Below, in pieces: positions 32,571 to 41,269 of a stretch of 64,000 bases of DNA. Source of the DNA: Paenibacillus terricola (GTDB taxonomy: Bacteria > Bacillota > Bacilli > Paenibacillales > Paenibacillaceae); assembly GCF_014779765.1 (NCBI RefSeq), contig NZ_JACXZA010000005.1:495013-559012 (forward strand), written 5' to 3'. The notes below the pieces were generated by a model that saw only the letters and a program-made list of their open reading frames with translations, was not told the origin of the DNA and did no database searches. Position 1 is the first letter of the stretch. Each line of letters opens with the position of its first letter. Made by a program: the position numbers and the translations under genes.

Positions 32571-33473
32571 ATGACCTATACACAGATCAAGCTCTTCGTG
32601 AAGATCGCAGAAACGGGCAGCTTTACGAAAGCCGGCCTTGAGCTTAATATGACTCAGCCCGCTGTCAGCCGCGCCATCTCCTCGCTGGAGTCGGAGCTGG
32701 ATATTTTGCTGCTGCTTCGCGACCGTCGAAGCGGCGTGCAATTGACGGATGCAGGCAAGCAGATCGTCGTGTTATTCCGAGAGATTCTTGGCACGTACGC
32801 CAAGGTCGATCAAGTCGTCGCCGAAGAGAAGGGACTTCAAGTCGGTACGATCCGCGTCGGAGCCTTTCCTGTCGCAGCAGCCCACTTCCTGCCTTCTATC
32901 ATTAGCGCTATTGCCAAGCAACATCCGGGTATTGCGTTCGAGCTGTATGAAGGCAGCATCGACGAGCTGAGAAGCTTGCTGGAGACGAGAATGATCGACG
33001 TCGCGTTCCTTATGCCGCCAGATGGCGAATGGGATACGATACATATCTATCGGGAGAAAATGTTCGCGGTTCTGCGAGAGGATCATCCGCTCAGCAGCAT
33101 GTCCGTCGTTCCCGTCAAGCAGCTTTCGGCAGAGCCGTTCATTACGTGCAAAGCCGGTTACGAGCCGCCGATCATGGACTTGTTCGAACGGGCGAAGGCT
33201 CATCTGCAAACCAAATATATCGTGCAAAGCGTCAATATGGCTCTGCGTATGGCAGAGGAGGGTCTAGGATTCCCTATTCTGTCCGAGCTGGCACTCAAGA
33301 CGCTCCCGCCCGGCCTTGTGAAGCGCGAACTGGAGCCGAATGCCTATCGCGACATCCGGCTTGTCGTCCCGTCCGCGGAGGAAGCGTCCCATGCGGTCAA
33401 GCTGTTCATTCGAACGACGCTTGCATTATTTCCGCCACAAGGCATACCGGACTCGGAGCAAGCTGCCCAATGA
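32571..33473 (+). CDS. LysR-family transcriptional regulator
   Basis: A 300-residue LysR-type regulator. The N-terminal winged helix reads MTYTQIKLFVKIAETGSFTKAGLELNMTQPAVSRAISSLE in outline (residues 1-40), and a substrate-binding effector domain follows (VGTIRVGAFPVAAAHFLPSII). The ATG at 32571 gives the canonical family N terminus. The nearest AGGAGG lies about 14 bases upstream, which is long; no better start codon exists between them. It is divergent from an EamA exporter, whose gene it probably controls in response to the exported compound. Confidence 0.9.
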   Translation: MTYTQIKLFVKIAETGSFTKAGLELNMTQPAVSRAISSLESELDILLLLRDRRSGVQLTDAGKQIVVLFREILGTYAKVDQVVAEEKGLQVGTIRVGAFPVAAAHFLPSIISAIAKQHPGIAFELYEGSIDELRSLLETRMIDVAFLMPPDGEWDTIHIYREKMFAVLREDHPLSSMSVVPVKQLSAEPFITCKAGYEPPIMDLFERAKAHLQTKYIVQSVNMALRMAEEGLGFPILSELALKTLPPGLVKRELEPNAYRDIRLVVPSAEEASHAVKLFIRTTLALFPPQGIPDSEQAAQ

Positions 33474-33612
33474 AACGCAGCAAGCGATCATTCAAGTGCA
33501 GGAATGGAATTCTTAACAATGCGAATCGAGCTATTTATAAGCCAATACCATCTCTGTAGTTCGTTGCAACAAATGACATGGCGCTGCTGGCTAAAGAAAA
33601 AGTTGCGGCAAA

Positions 33613-33654
33613 TAAAAAGCCCCGACCCACGTAACGACGTGAGTCGGGGCTTTC
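33613..33654. terminator. Bidirectional terminator between LysR and permease genes
   Basis: AAAAGCCCCGAC pairs with GTCGGGGCTTT and an inner CACGT/ACGTG, with A and T runs on opposite sides. It can serve the LysR gene rightward and the ABC permease operon leftward. Confidence 0.85.
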
Positions 33655-33671
33655 GATTTCAACACACTCCC

Positions 33672-34565
33672 CTACTCCTTCACCGACCCGAGCGTAATGC
33701 CGTGGATGAAGAAGCGCTGGAGGAACGGATAGATGACGAGGATCGGAATCATCGAGACGATGATCTTCGCTGCGCCGAACGTACGGTTGGAGACAGCCAT
33801 CGCTTCGGCAAGCTGTTCAGGCGTCATGGCGGTCATCGCCTGCGCGCTCAGTTGGGCGACGAGCGTCTGGATGTAAGTTTGCAGCGGGTAATGCTCCTGA
33901 TGGTTCATCAGGATGAGCCCGTCGAAGAACGAGTTCCAGTGGAACACGATGCTGAAGAGCGTTACCGTTGCGATTGCCGGCAGCGACAGCGGCACGTACA
34001 GGCGGATCATCGTATACCACGGCCCAGCTCCGTCGATCTCCGCCGCTTCGGACAGTTCCTTCGGCAGGTTGCGGAAGAAGTTCATGAGCAGGATGACGTT
34101 GAACGTCTGCACCGCATGCGGCAGCACGAGCGCCCACATGGAGTCGAGCAGACCGTACGATTTGACCGTCATGAACCATGGCACGATACCGCCGCTGAAC
34201 ATCATCGTGAAGACGAGGAACCACATGTAGACGTTACGCAGCGGGAACTGCTTCGAATCCTTCGATAGCGCGTAGGCCATCATGATCGTAATGACGAAGT
34301 TCAGCAATCCGCCGAGCACAACCCGCTTGATCGAGATGTAGAACGATGTGAAGAACTGCGAGTCGTCAAGCACCTTCGAATAACTTGCAAGCGTCGGCTT
34401 GATCGGCGTCAACAGCACCCTGCCCGCGTCCGCCGCCGATTTATCACTGAACGACACCGCCACCGTATGCAGCAGCGGGATGAGACACGCCAGCGTAATG
34501 ACGACGAGCACCACGAGGATCGATTGGTCGATGATCCGATTCTGAACATTATTTCTTCCTACCAT
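33672..34565 (-). CDS. Sugar ABC transporter permease (LplC-like, YtcP type)
   Basis: A 297-residue inner-membrane permease with six helices and the binding-protein-dependent transport EAA motif (SEAAEIDGAGPWYTMIRLYVPLSLPAI), which contacts the ATPase. Opening residues LACLIPLLHTVAVSFSDKSAA and the length fit the LplC/YtcP branch of the carbohydrate uptake family. The ATG at 34565 follows AGGTGA; a GTG nine bases upstream has a poorer site. It is the last gene of the operon histidine kinase, regulator, binding protein, LplB-like, LplC-like. No ATPase gene is present; in this class a shared MsmX-type ATPase encoded elsewhere usually energises several transporters. Confidence 0.92.
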   Translation of the reverse strand: MVGRNNVQNRIIDQSILVVLVVITLACLIPLLHTVAVSFSDKSAADAGRVLLTPIKPTLASYSKVLDDSQFFTSFYISIKRVVLGGLLNFVITIMMAYALSKDSKQFPLRNVYMWFLVFTMMFSGGIVPWFMTVKSYGLLDSMWALVLPHAVQTFNVILLMNFFRNLPKELSEAAEIDGAGPWYTMIRLYVPLSLPAIATVTLFSIVFHWNSFFDGLILMNHQEHYPLQTYIQTLVAQLSAQAMTAMTPEQLAEAMAVSNRTFGAAKIIVSMIPILVIYPFLQRFFIHGITLGSVKE

Positions 34566-34583
34566 GGAGGTCACCTCATCGCC

Positions 34584-35474
34584 TTAGAAAATCCGATAGT
34601 TCGCGAACCGCGAAGCCAATACGTACGACACCGTCACGAGGACGAAGCTGACGACGGACTTGAGCAGTCCAACCGCGGTAGCCAAGCTGTACTGCAGATC
34701 GTTTAAGCCGACGCGATACACATATGTATCGATAATGTCGGTCGATTGGTAGACGAGCGGGTTATACATGTTGAAGATCTGGTCGAAGTTCGCATTCATC
34801 ACATTGCCAAGCGCAAGCGTCGCCAGCAGGATGACCGTCGTCTTCACGCCAGGAATCGTAACGTGAATCAACTGCCGGAACCGTGAAGCGCCATCGATTT
34901 CCGCCGCTTCGTACAGCACCGGATTAATACCGGTCAGCGCTGCCAGATAAACGATGGCGCCGAACCCGAACTCCTTCCAGACATCCGTACCAATGATGAT
35001 CGCCGGGAACCATTTGTTGCTCTGGTAGAACAAGATCGGATCAACACCGAATAAGCTGATCAATTTATTCATGATGCCGTCCAGCGAGAACACATCGAAG
35101 AAGACCGTAGCCAGCAGCACCCATGACAGGAAGTGCGGCAGATAGACGATCGTCTGGATCCATCTCCGCATGAACCGTACCCTCACCTCGTTAAGCAGCA
35201 GCGCGAATACGAGCGGTACGATCAGGTTGGCAATGATTTTCATAACCGCGAGAAATATCGTATTGAAGAAAATCGTCCGACTGTCAGGCAGCTGGAACAA
35301 ATATTGAAAATTGTCGAACCCGACCCACTCCGAGCCGGTAATGCCGCGTCGAGGCCGAAAATCCTGAAATGCCATCATCGCATAGAACATCGGAACGAGG
35401 CTGAACAAAATCAGGAACACGATGCCCGGCCATACCATCAGATGATAATGAAACGAACGTTTTCTCCACAACAT
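34584..35474 (-). CDS. Sugar ABC transporter permease (LplB-like)
   Basis: A 296-residue permease with six helices, the partner of the next gene in a heterodimeric channel. The EAA loop reads YEAAEIDGASRFRQLIHVTIPGV. The N terminus (FHYHLMVWPGIVFLILFSLVPMFYAMMAF) and the RPRRGITGSEWVGFDNF segment are typical of LplB/YteP proteins. The gene is separated from the binding-protein gene by 125 bases that contain a stable stem-loop (35541-35567), which may lower permease expression relative to the binding protein. The ribosome site is weak (GGTGAG). Confidence 0.92.
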   Translation of the reverse strand: MLWRKRSFHYHLMVWPGIVFLILFSLVPMFYAMMAFQDFRPRRGITGSEWVGFDNFQYLFQLPDSRTIFFNTIFLAVMKIIANLIVPLVFALLLNEVRVRFMRRWIQTIVYLPHFLSWVLLATVFFDVFSLDGIMNKLISLFGVDPILFYQSNKWFPAIIIGTDVWKEFGFGAIVYLAALTGINPVLYEAAEIDGASRFRQLIHVTIPGVKTTVILLATLALGNVMNANFDQIFNMYNPLVYQSTDIIDTYVYRVGLNDLQYSLATAVGLLKSVVSFVLVTVSYVLASRFANYRIF

Positions 35475-35540
35475 CGGTTCTCACCGCTTTTCTGTGTAAT
35501 GGAATCCACTAACCATACTTGTCACAAATGAGACGCCTTC

Positions 35541-35567
35541 GGGGACCCGGCGAACGCCGAAGCCCCC
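35541..35567 (-). other. Intercistronic stem-loop after the binding-protein gene
   Basis: On the minus strand GGGG and CGGCG pair with CGCCG and CCCC around a TT loop. No T run follows, so it is more likely an attenuating or mRNA-protecting structure than a full terminator. Confidence 0.5.
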
Positions 35568-35599
35568 TTCTGGCGAATCTCCTGAACGCAGCTTACTCC

Positions 35600-37327
35600 T
35601 TATCCGGCTACAAGATCGGAAACTTCCTTCGTAATCTGGTCGCCGCCAAGCTTCTTCCAGTCGCTGACGAACGTATCGAATGCATCGACCGGCAAGTCGC
35701 CTACGATAATTTTCAAGAACGTCTCATTCTCCAGCTTCTGCAGCGACGTCCATTTCGTCTCCATCGTCTTCGTTGTGCCGTAGAACAAACTGTAGATTTT
35801 CTCCATGTCCGTCGTGGCAAGTACGCCGCCGCCGAGCTCATACGCCTTGGCTGGTTTCCACGCATCCATGTTCTTCTTCGGATTCTCCTTCTCGATAACC
35901 GAGTAGTCGTATACTTGCTTCGTATCCGGATCGAACGTTGCTGGATCGAGCTCGCCCTTAAGCGCAGCCTGCACGTCTTTGTAACGCTTCACAACCGCGT
36001 CGGAGTAATCGAGCAGCAGGTCAAACGGATAGTAGTTACGGTTCTGCACCGTGTTCGCCGTCGCGTAGTCGTCGAGCTTCTTCATCTCATCCTTGTTCGG
36101 ATCGGAGCGGCGTTCGATGCGCGTGAAAGCATTCAGCAGCTTCACTGCTGCCTCTGGATTTTTGTAGCCTTTACGAACAACGAGGTAGCGGTCCGTCACC
36201 GGCGCCATATGCGTCACGAACTTGCCGTCCTTATCGAGCGGAGTCGCATACGCCTTCCACTCCGCCTTCGTATCGTTCGCCACCGCATCGGCAAGCGGCC
36301 AATACGGCATCCACCAAGGACCGAAGAACATGCCTGTCTTGTTCGCGACGATCGGCTCCTGCGTCTCCTTGTAGAGCGCGAACTGCGGGTCGATCAGACC
36401 GGCTTTGTACATCTCCGCCAGCTTCGCCAATGCGTCCTTATTCTCCGGCGTAATCGAACCGTAAACGACGTTGCCGTCCTTGTCCTTAATCCAGTTCTTA
36501 GGGAAAGCATGGTATGAGCTGAAAATCGAGTCGAAGCCGTTCGGATTCGGCTTTTGTCCATATACAACTTGCTTATCGCCCGTGAGTCCAAGCGTGTCCT
36601 TCTTGCCATTGCCGTCCGGGTCCTGCTCGATGAATGCCTTCGCTATCGCTGCAAGCTCATCAACCGTCTTCGGCGCTTGCAGATTCAGCTTGTCGAGCCA
36701 GTCTTGGCGAATCCAGAGCAGCGAAGGTGCATCCGCCTCGATTGCAACGTTCGGCATGCCGTATATTCTGCCATCGACCGTGGCATCCGCGAGCGCAAGA
36801 CCTTTGGTCGAATCGTACATCGCTCTCACAAGTTCAGATCCATACTTCGCATAGACATCCGTCAAATCTTCAACCATATCGTTGTCGATCAGCTTACGCA
36901 GTTGGTTACGGTCGACCACCATCGCATCAGGCAGGTCGTTACTTGCGATTGCAAGGTTAACCTTCTGTTTGAAGGCGTCATCCCCTTTTGCTTCCCAAGC
37001 GTGCGTCACCTTGATGTTTAGCAGGCCTTCCAAGTAGCGCGATACAGGGTTGTTGTCGTTGGTGTCGCCTGCGCCCAGCTTGTCGTCCGGAATTTTGAAG
37101 CCGACGCTGATCGATACAGGCTCGCTGTACTTCTCATAGGCAAGTGCATCGCCTTTGGCATCCGATGGAGTTGTCGTCGTGCCTTTGTCTCCAGCATCCG
37201 ATGACGTCGAGCTCTTGCCACCGTCTCCAGCATCACTGCCCCCGCCGCTTCCGCAGGCACTAAGCAATACTGCCAGAGCAATTGACGCCGCCATCCATTT
37301 GGACGTTCTGTAGTTTGCCATCACCAT
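35600..37327 (-). CDS. Sugar-binding lipoprotein (LplA-like)
   Basis: A 575-residue extracellular solute-binding lipoprotein. The signal peptide ends in the lipobox LLSAC, followed by a glycine/serine/aspartate linker (about residues 28-55) and a large two-lobe domain (VSISVGFKIPDDKLGAGDTND; YLEGLLNIKVTHAWE; WLDKLNLQAPKTVDELAAIAKAF). Length and style match LplA/YtcQ-type proteins that capture oligosaccharides for the following two permeases. An ATG at 37327 lies four bases after AAGGGGG, while one at 37321 lies ten bases after it; either may be used. The promoter region contains a -10-like TACAAT overlapped by a cre-like site. The sugar is unknown; nearby pectin- and xyloglucan-type enzymes suggest plant oligosaccharides. 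Confidence 0.92.
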   Translation of the reverse strand: MVMANYRTSKWMAASIALAVLLSACGSGGGSDAGDGGKSSTSSDAGDKGTTTTPSDAKGDALAYEKYSEPVSISVGFKIPDDKLGAGDTNDNNPVSRYLEGLLNIKVTHAWEAKGDDAFKQKVNLAIASNDLPDAMVVDRNQLRKLIDNDMVEDLTDVYAKYGSELVRAMYDSTKGLALADATVDGRIYGMPNVAIEADAPSLLWIRQDWLDKLNLQAPKTVDELAAIAKAFIEQDPDGNGKKDTLGLTGDKQVVYGQKPNPNGFDSIFSSYHAFPKNWIKDKDGNVVYGSITPENKDALAKLAEMYKAGLIDPQFALYKETQEPIVANKTGMFFGPWWMPYWPLADAVANDTKAEWKAYATPLDKDGKFVTHMAPVTDRYLVVRKGYKNPEAAVKLLNAFTRIERRSDPNKDEMKKLDDYATANTVQNRNYYPFDLLLDYSDAVVKRYKDVQAALKGELDPATFDPDTKQVYDYSVIEKENPKKNMDAWKPAKAYELGGGVLATTDMEKIYSLFYGTTKTMETKWTSLQKLENETFLKIIVGDLPVDAFDTFVSDWKKLGGDQITKEVSDLVAG

Positions 37328-37353
37328 TTATCCCCCTTGCGTTTCGTTGTGAA

Positions 37354-37372
37354 TGATCACGCTTTCATTGTA
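37354..37372 (-). promoter_or_regulatory. Promoter -10 and cre-like site of the Lpl-type operon
   Basis: Minus strand: TACAAT (37367-37372) runs directly into TGAAAGCGTGATCA (37354-37367), which fits TGWAARCGYTWNCA at 13 of 14 positions. No -35 consensus is seen, in line with activation by the YesN-like regulator. CcpA binding here would cover the transcription start. Confidence 0.55.
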
Positions 37373-37584
37373 GCGAATAAGCAGGAACGGGCGGGATTGA
37401 AAGCTGCCCTTCAATCGCGCAAGCCCGTTTGAGGTTTGTGAACCAAATTCCTACCTCACCTAACCGTTTTCTTACTAGGTATCTTATTGGCGGGTCATTC
37501 GCTTATCGAAAACGTTACCGTATATTGCCATGCCAACTCATCATGCAGACCCTCATTGGCGCAGTCTACAACAATATCTCCTCC

Positions 37585-38988
37585 TTAGCGGTTAGCCGCA
37601 CGGTACTCCGATGGCAGCAGCCCTGCGTACTCGCGGAATACGCGGCTGAAATACTTGTCATCCTCGAAACCTGCCCGTTCCGCAATCTCATAAACGGGTG
37701 CATCCGTCTCTCGCAGCAGCCGCTTGGCAAGATCAATCCGCATCGTTCGAAGCGTATCGCCGAACGATGCGCCTGCAAGCTTCGCGAAGCATTGGCTGAA
37801 GTAGCTGCGGCTCATCGAGACATGCGATGCAACGTCAGACTGATTGATTTTGTCCCCTGCGTGCTGCCGCATGTAGATGACTGCGCCAATCAAGCAGCCC
37901 ATTACCTCGCGAGACATCGCCAATTCATCCATTCGGCTGCGAATAAGCGATGCCGCACGGCCCAGCCAATCCCGCCAGTCCCGCCATGTCCGGCAGCGTT
38001 CGCGTTCCTCAAGCAGACGGTGGCTCTCGGCCGTTGCGAACAGCAGGCCGGACCAATCCATACCTAATCGGCCAGTGAATGCATGCCAGGCTTCAGGCTC
38101 TACAGTCAGCCGCTCTGCTTCTGCAAGCATCGTCTTCCATTCGTCTGTATGCAGGGCCCAACGGAGCGTGTACCAATGCTCAGGCACAATGCCGCCATGG
38201 TCCAAGCGGCTCCGCTGCTTAAGCTCGCTAACTGCGAACGTCAATGTACCCGTCTGTTCAGGGGCATAGAACAGACAGTTCAGCAGCGTTGAGCCTTCGA
38301 CGAGCCGGCCAATCTCCTCAACCGATCCTGCCCCCTCAAGGCCGGTCACCATAATCGGCCGCCATATAGCAAGCAGACGGTCGCCTAGTTCTCGGTCGAT
38401 CTCGGCCGCTGTATTGGATGTGGTCGGCTGGGTCAGCCATATGCCAGTTGATGCAAGCCGAATAAGCCGGCTGCCCTTGGCCAGCGGAAGGCGGAACAAT
38501 TCCCCGCTGTCTTCACCTCGCTCGCGCGGGACGAAGACAATCGCCTGTCCAGCTGAAGGCGATGCCTGCCGGGAAGCCGTCTCGGCGGAGCTGGTTATTT
38601 TGCCCCGTTCCCAATGGCAGCGTTCCACGATCCGACGAATAACCGTATCGCTGCTGTCCACCTCGAGCAGCGTCTTCACGATGTAATCGATAGCGCCAAG
38701 GCGCATCGCTTCCTGCACGTAGTCGAATTCATGATGACAGGTCAGCACGACCGACTGCACCTGCGGAAACTGCTGGCGAACTTGGCGGATCAGCTCGAAG
38801 CCGTCCATTCGCGGCATCGTAATGTCTGTGAACAACAGATCGATCTCACTGCTCTTCATCCATTCGAGCGCAGCGGCGCCATCGCCAGCCTCGCCGACGA
38901 TCACAATGCCAAGCGAAGCCCAATCGATGATCGAGATAAACCCTTTGCGTACAAGCTTCTCGTCGTCTACGACCAGTGCTCTAAGCAT
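37585..38988 (-). CDS. YesN-like response regulator (REC + AraC helix-turn-helix)
   Basis: A 467-residue response regulator. The receiver domain opens MLRALVVDDEKLVRKGF, with the phosphoacceptor aspartate in LLFTDITMPRMDG. A ~230-residue middle region has no clear family, and the C-terminal AraC-type double helix-turn-helix (INQSDVASHVSMSRSYFSQCFAKLAG; YEIAERAGFEDDKYFSRVFREYAG) binds the target promoter. The ATG at 38988 has GGAGGAGG upstream and overlaps the end of the histidine-kinase gene by eight bases, so the pair is translationally coupled. The expected target is the binding-protein/permease operon starting at 37327, 257 bases downstream. Confidence 0.94.
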   Translation of the reverse strand: MLRALVVDDEKLVRKGFISIIDWASLGIVIVGEAGDGAAALEWMKSSEIDLLFTDITMPRMDGFELIRQVRQQFPQVQSVVLTCHHEFDYVQEAMRLGAIDYIVKTLLEVDSSDTVIRRIVERCHWERGKITSSAETASRQASPSAGQAIVFVPRERGEDSGELFRLPLAKGSRLIRLASTGIWLTQPTTSNTAAEIDRELGDRLLAIWRPIMVTGLEGAGSVEEIGRLVEGSTLLNCLFYAPEQTGTLTFAVSELKQRSRLDHGGIVPEHWYTLRWALHTDEWKTMLAEAERLTVEPEAWHAFTGRLGMDWSGLLFATAESHRLLEERERCRTWRDWRDWLGRAASLIRSRMDELAMSREVMGCLIGAVIYMRQHAGDKINQSDVASHVSMSRSYFSQCFAKLAGASFGDTLRTMRIDLAKRLLRETDAPVYEIAERAGFEDDKYFSRVFREYAGLLPSEYRAANR

Positions 38989-40774
38989 GGAACTCCTCCT
39001 CCGTCCTTCTCGGGATCGTAATGGCAATCACTGTGCCTTGGCCCGGCTTGCTGCCGATATGCATTGTCGCAAGCTCTCCATAGAATCGCTTCAGCATCCG
39101 ATTCACGTATGACAAGCCGATGCCGAGCCCTTGTTTCCGACCTTCCGGATCTTCCTCCAGCAGCTTCCTAGCCTTCTCTTCGCTGATGCCCTCGCCATTG
39201 TCCTCAACGACGAGCATCAGTCGATTGCCTGTCTCCTCCCGAACGGCAACGGTCACGCAGCCATTCGATTCGCTTGCCCCGTGGTAAATGGCATTCTCGA
39301 CCAACGGCTGCAGCAAGAAGCGAGGCACTGCCGCCCCCATGGCCGCCTCGTCCAGCTCCAGACGAAACTCGAATTCGTAATCGTAGCGGATACGCTGCAG
39401 TTCCATGTAATTTTGTACCGCTTCGATTTCTTCGCGCATCGTCACGATCAGGCTTTGCTTGCCAAGGTTGTACTGGAGCACCTTCACGAGCAGCGTAACG
39501 AGTCGGTCAATCTCCTTCTGACCGTTCATCCGCGCCAGCCACTGCACCGTATTAAGCGTATTGTGCAGAAAATGAGGATTGATCTGGCTCAGCAGCTTCT
39601 CGATCTCGATTCGGCTCTTTTCCTTCTCCTTGTGCTCCACCTCATCGATCAGATCGTTAATGCGCGTCTTCATCTCCTTGAAGCTCGTCAGCAGCAGGTC
39701 GAACTCTTCTACATTCGTAAAAGATACCGGCGTCGTCCGATTGTCCGACATGCGAACGATCTGCTGATTAACCTTGTTCAGCGGCCGATAAATCCACCGC
39801 CAGATGAGCAGCGCCAGCAACACGGCAAAGCCAAGCGTCGCGAACCCGAGCAGCGCCAATTGGACGAACCATGCATTGATCTCGCTGTTGAACGCCGACT
39901 TCTTCACAAGCGTCACAAGCTGCCATCCTTGTTGGCTTGTATAACGAAAATCGCGATAGCCCTTGTAGGCATCCGCAAGCGGCTGACCGCTTTTCCACTT
40001 GGCGTTAAGGCCGATCTCCGGCTTGTCATTCAGATCGATATAGGTCGCTTCTCCATCGCCATTGATGAGCAAGTGCGACACTTTGATGCCGTACGACTCG
40101 GTATTTAATATTTTGCGAAACTGATTGTAGTTCGTCTCCAGGTAGACGTACACTTCGCTGTCATCATCCATGCGCACCTTGCGGACGACCGAGAACACCG
40201 TGTTATCGCTGGCGCTGTAAAGCGTTCGATGGGGTCCATAGTAAGCGCCTCCGTTGTACGTCGTGAATGGCGGCAGTTTATCGAAGCTAACGTCGCTATA
40301 CAGATTCAAGTTCGAGAATAAGACCGGATCCGACGCCTTCGGCATAATGTAAGCGGTTACACCAAGGTACGGATTCGTGAAGTTCACGAGGTTAATCTTC
40401 TCATTGATGCGGGTCATGATTTGCAGCTTCTTGTACACTTCAGGCTCCTGCAGGAAAGCAGAAACTTCATCCACCACTCCGCCATCAAGCGCGAATTGCT
40501 TCGAAGCGAAGTCAAGATTGTTGATCGTATTCTCCAGGCTTGCCGCCTCTTGCTTCAGCGTGGCCTCTATACCGGTCTGGACTTTGTTCGTCATGACATT
40601 ATAGATGAGGCTGTACGTCATCACGCTCAGCAGCGCCAGCGGCAGCAAGCTTCCAAGCAGCACATAGACGACGACGGTCCGCCGCAGCGACCTTTTGTCC
40701 GGCTGATGTGTACCGAGATTGCCTGTCCGAAACGGAGATAACTGCTGTCCAAGCCTGCCAAGCTTTATCATCAT
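38981..40774 (-). CDS. YesM-like sensor histidine kinase
   Basis: A 597-residue membrane kinase of the YesM/LytS (HPK7-type) class. An N-terminal helix (VVYVLLGSLLPLALLSVMTYSLI) is followed by a ~250-residue extracellular dCache-like sensor, a second helix, a HAMP domain, the His_kinase block with the phosphorylated histidine in LLSQINPHFLHNTLNTVQW, and a C-terminal ATPase domain (LVENAIYHGA; DNGEGI; GIGLSYVN). The ATG at 40774 follows AAAGGTG with eight bases between; a GTG one codon upstream and an ATG one codon downstream are also possible. It pairs with the YesN-like regulator and senses an external sugar or the loaded binding protein. Confidence 0.94.
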   Translation of the reverse strand: MMIKLGRLGQQLSPFRTGNLGTHQPDKRSLRRTVVVYVLLGSLLPLALLSVMTYSLIYNVMTNKVQTGIEATLKQEAASLENTINNLDFASKQFALDGGVVDEVSAFLQEPEVYKKLQIMTRINEKINLVNFTNPYLGVTAYIMPKASDPVLFSNLNLYSDVSFDKLPPFTTYNGGAYYGPHRTLYSASDNTVFSVVRKVRMDDDSEVYVYLETNYNQFRKILNTESYGIKVSHLLINGDGEATYIDLNDKPEIGLNAKWKSGQPLADAYKGYRDFRYTSQQGWQLVTLVKKSAFNSEINAWFVQLALLGFATLGFAVLLALLIWRWIYRPLNKVNQQIVRMSDNRTTPVSFTNVEEFDLLLTSFKEMKTRINDLIDEVEHKEKEKSRIEIEKLLSQINPHFLHNTLNTVQWLARMNGQKEIDRLVTLLVKVLQYNLGKQSLIVTMREEIEAVQNYMELQRIRYDYEFEFRLELDEAAMGAAVPRFLLQPLVENAIYHGASESNGCVTVAVREETGNRLMLVVEDNGEGISEEKARKLLEEDPEGRKQGLGIGLSYVNRMLKRFYGELATMHIGSKPGQGTVIAITIPRRTEEEFHA

Positions 40775-40871
40775 CACGCTCGCACCTTTCCAACTGCCAA
40801 TGTCACCTGTCGTATTATAGTTATAGCACACCCAACCTATCACGTGAATGCAGGTATCAAGACCCACACGC

Positions 40872-40890
40872 AAAAAAGCCTCCCGGCTTC
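40872..40890 (-). terminator. Short terminator-like hairpin
   Basis: Minus strand: AAGCCGGGAGGCTT followed by TTTTG. The stem is short. It would end the transcript of the 48-aa gene before the kinase promoter. Confidence 0.4.
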
Positions 40891-40954
40891 GCAACTGCTG
40901 CGCGCTCAGGATGGCTATGGAGTGATTCTTATTTAGCGACGTGAATGTTTCACG

Positions 40955-41101
40955 TTATGGATTGTTCGTGTGCTGCTTCGTTTGCAGCTTCTGGCTTGGC
41001 GCGCCTTTGCCGAAACGCTCTTTGTTCTTCCGCTGCCTGTACTGCTGCTCGTTAATCGAGTTAACGAATTGGCTAGTGTCGCCGCTGTGGATGTTGCACA
41101 T
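40955..41101 (-). CDS. Small hydrophilic protein (48 aa), possibly DUF4023-like
   Basis: A 48-codon frame with a very strong ribosome site (AAAAGGAGG, eight bases before the ATG) and a short terminator-like hairpin downstream. The product is basic and polar: an N-terminal segment CNIHSGDTSQFVNSINEQQ and a lysine/glutamine-rich C terminus with KNKERFGKGAP and TKQHTNNP. It has no membrane segment or signal peptide. The FVNSINE...KNKERFGKG...KQHTN pattern resembles the short DUF4023 proteins of Bacillales, whose function is unknown; this match is from memory and not firm. It stands alone between the kinase operon and the HAD phosphatase gene. Confidence 0.6.
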   Translation of the reverse strand: MCNIHSGDTSQFVNSINEQQYRQRKNKERFGKGAPSQKLQTKQHTNNP

Positions 41102-41269
41102 GGTTTTCGCCTCCTTTTCCAACCCTTAGGTTATCCGCAGTCCAAGCCGCTTATGCTTCCAATATCGCCCTCATGTCTCGACGCAAGGCGTATTTCCATA
41201 GTATGATAGGCCGTATAAAAGTTCGGAGTCTTGATAAATAGAGATAATAGAATAGGAGACGGAGACAAC

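Larger units (their letters stand above)
40775..41269. other. Region between kinase and HAD phosphatase genes
   Basis: A 495-base gap that contains the kinase operon control region (no clear promoter found), the short hairpin at 40872-40890, the 48-aa gene at 40955-41101 and the ribosome site of the HAD gene. Nothing else could be supported. Confidence 0.5.

Noticed and set aside
35519-36517. 332-codon plus-strand frame opposite the sugar-binding lipoprotein gene
   Set aside because: Antisense shadow of a well-supported gene.
39131-40108. 325-codon plus-strand frame opposite the YesM-like kinase
   Set aside because: Antisense shadow; leucine/arginine-rich composition typical of such frames.
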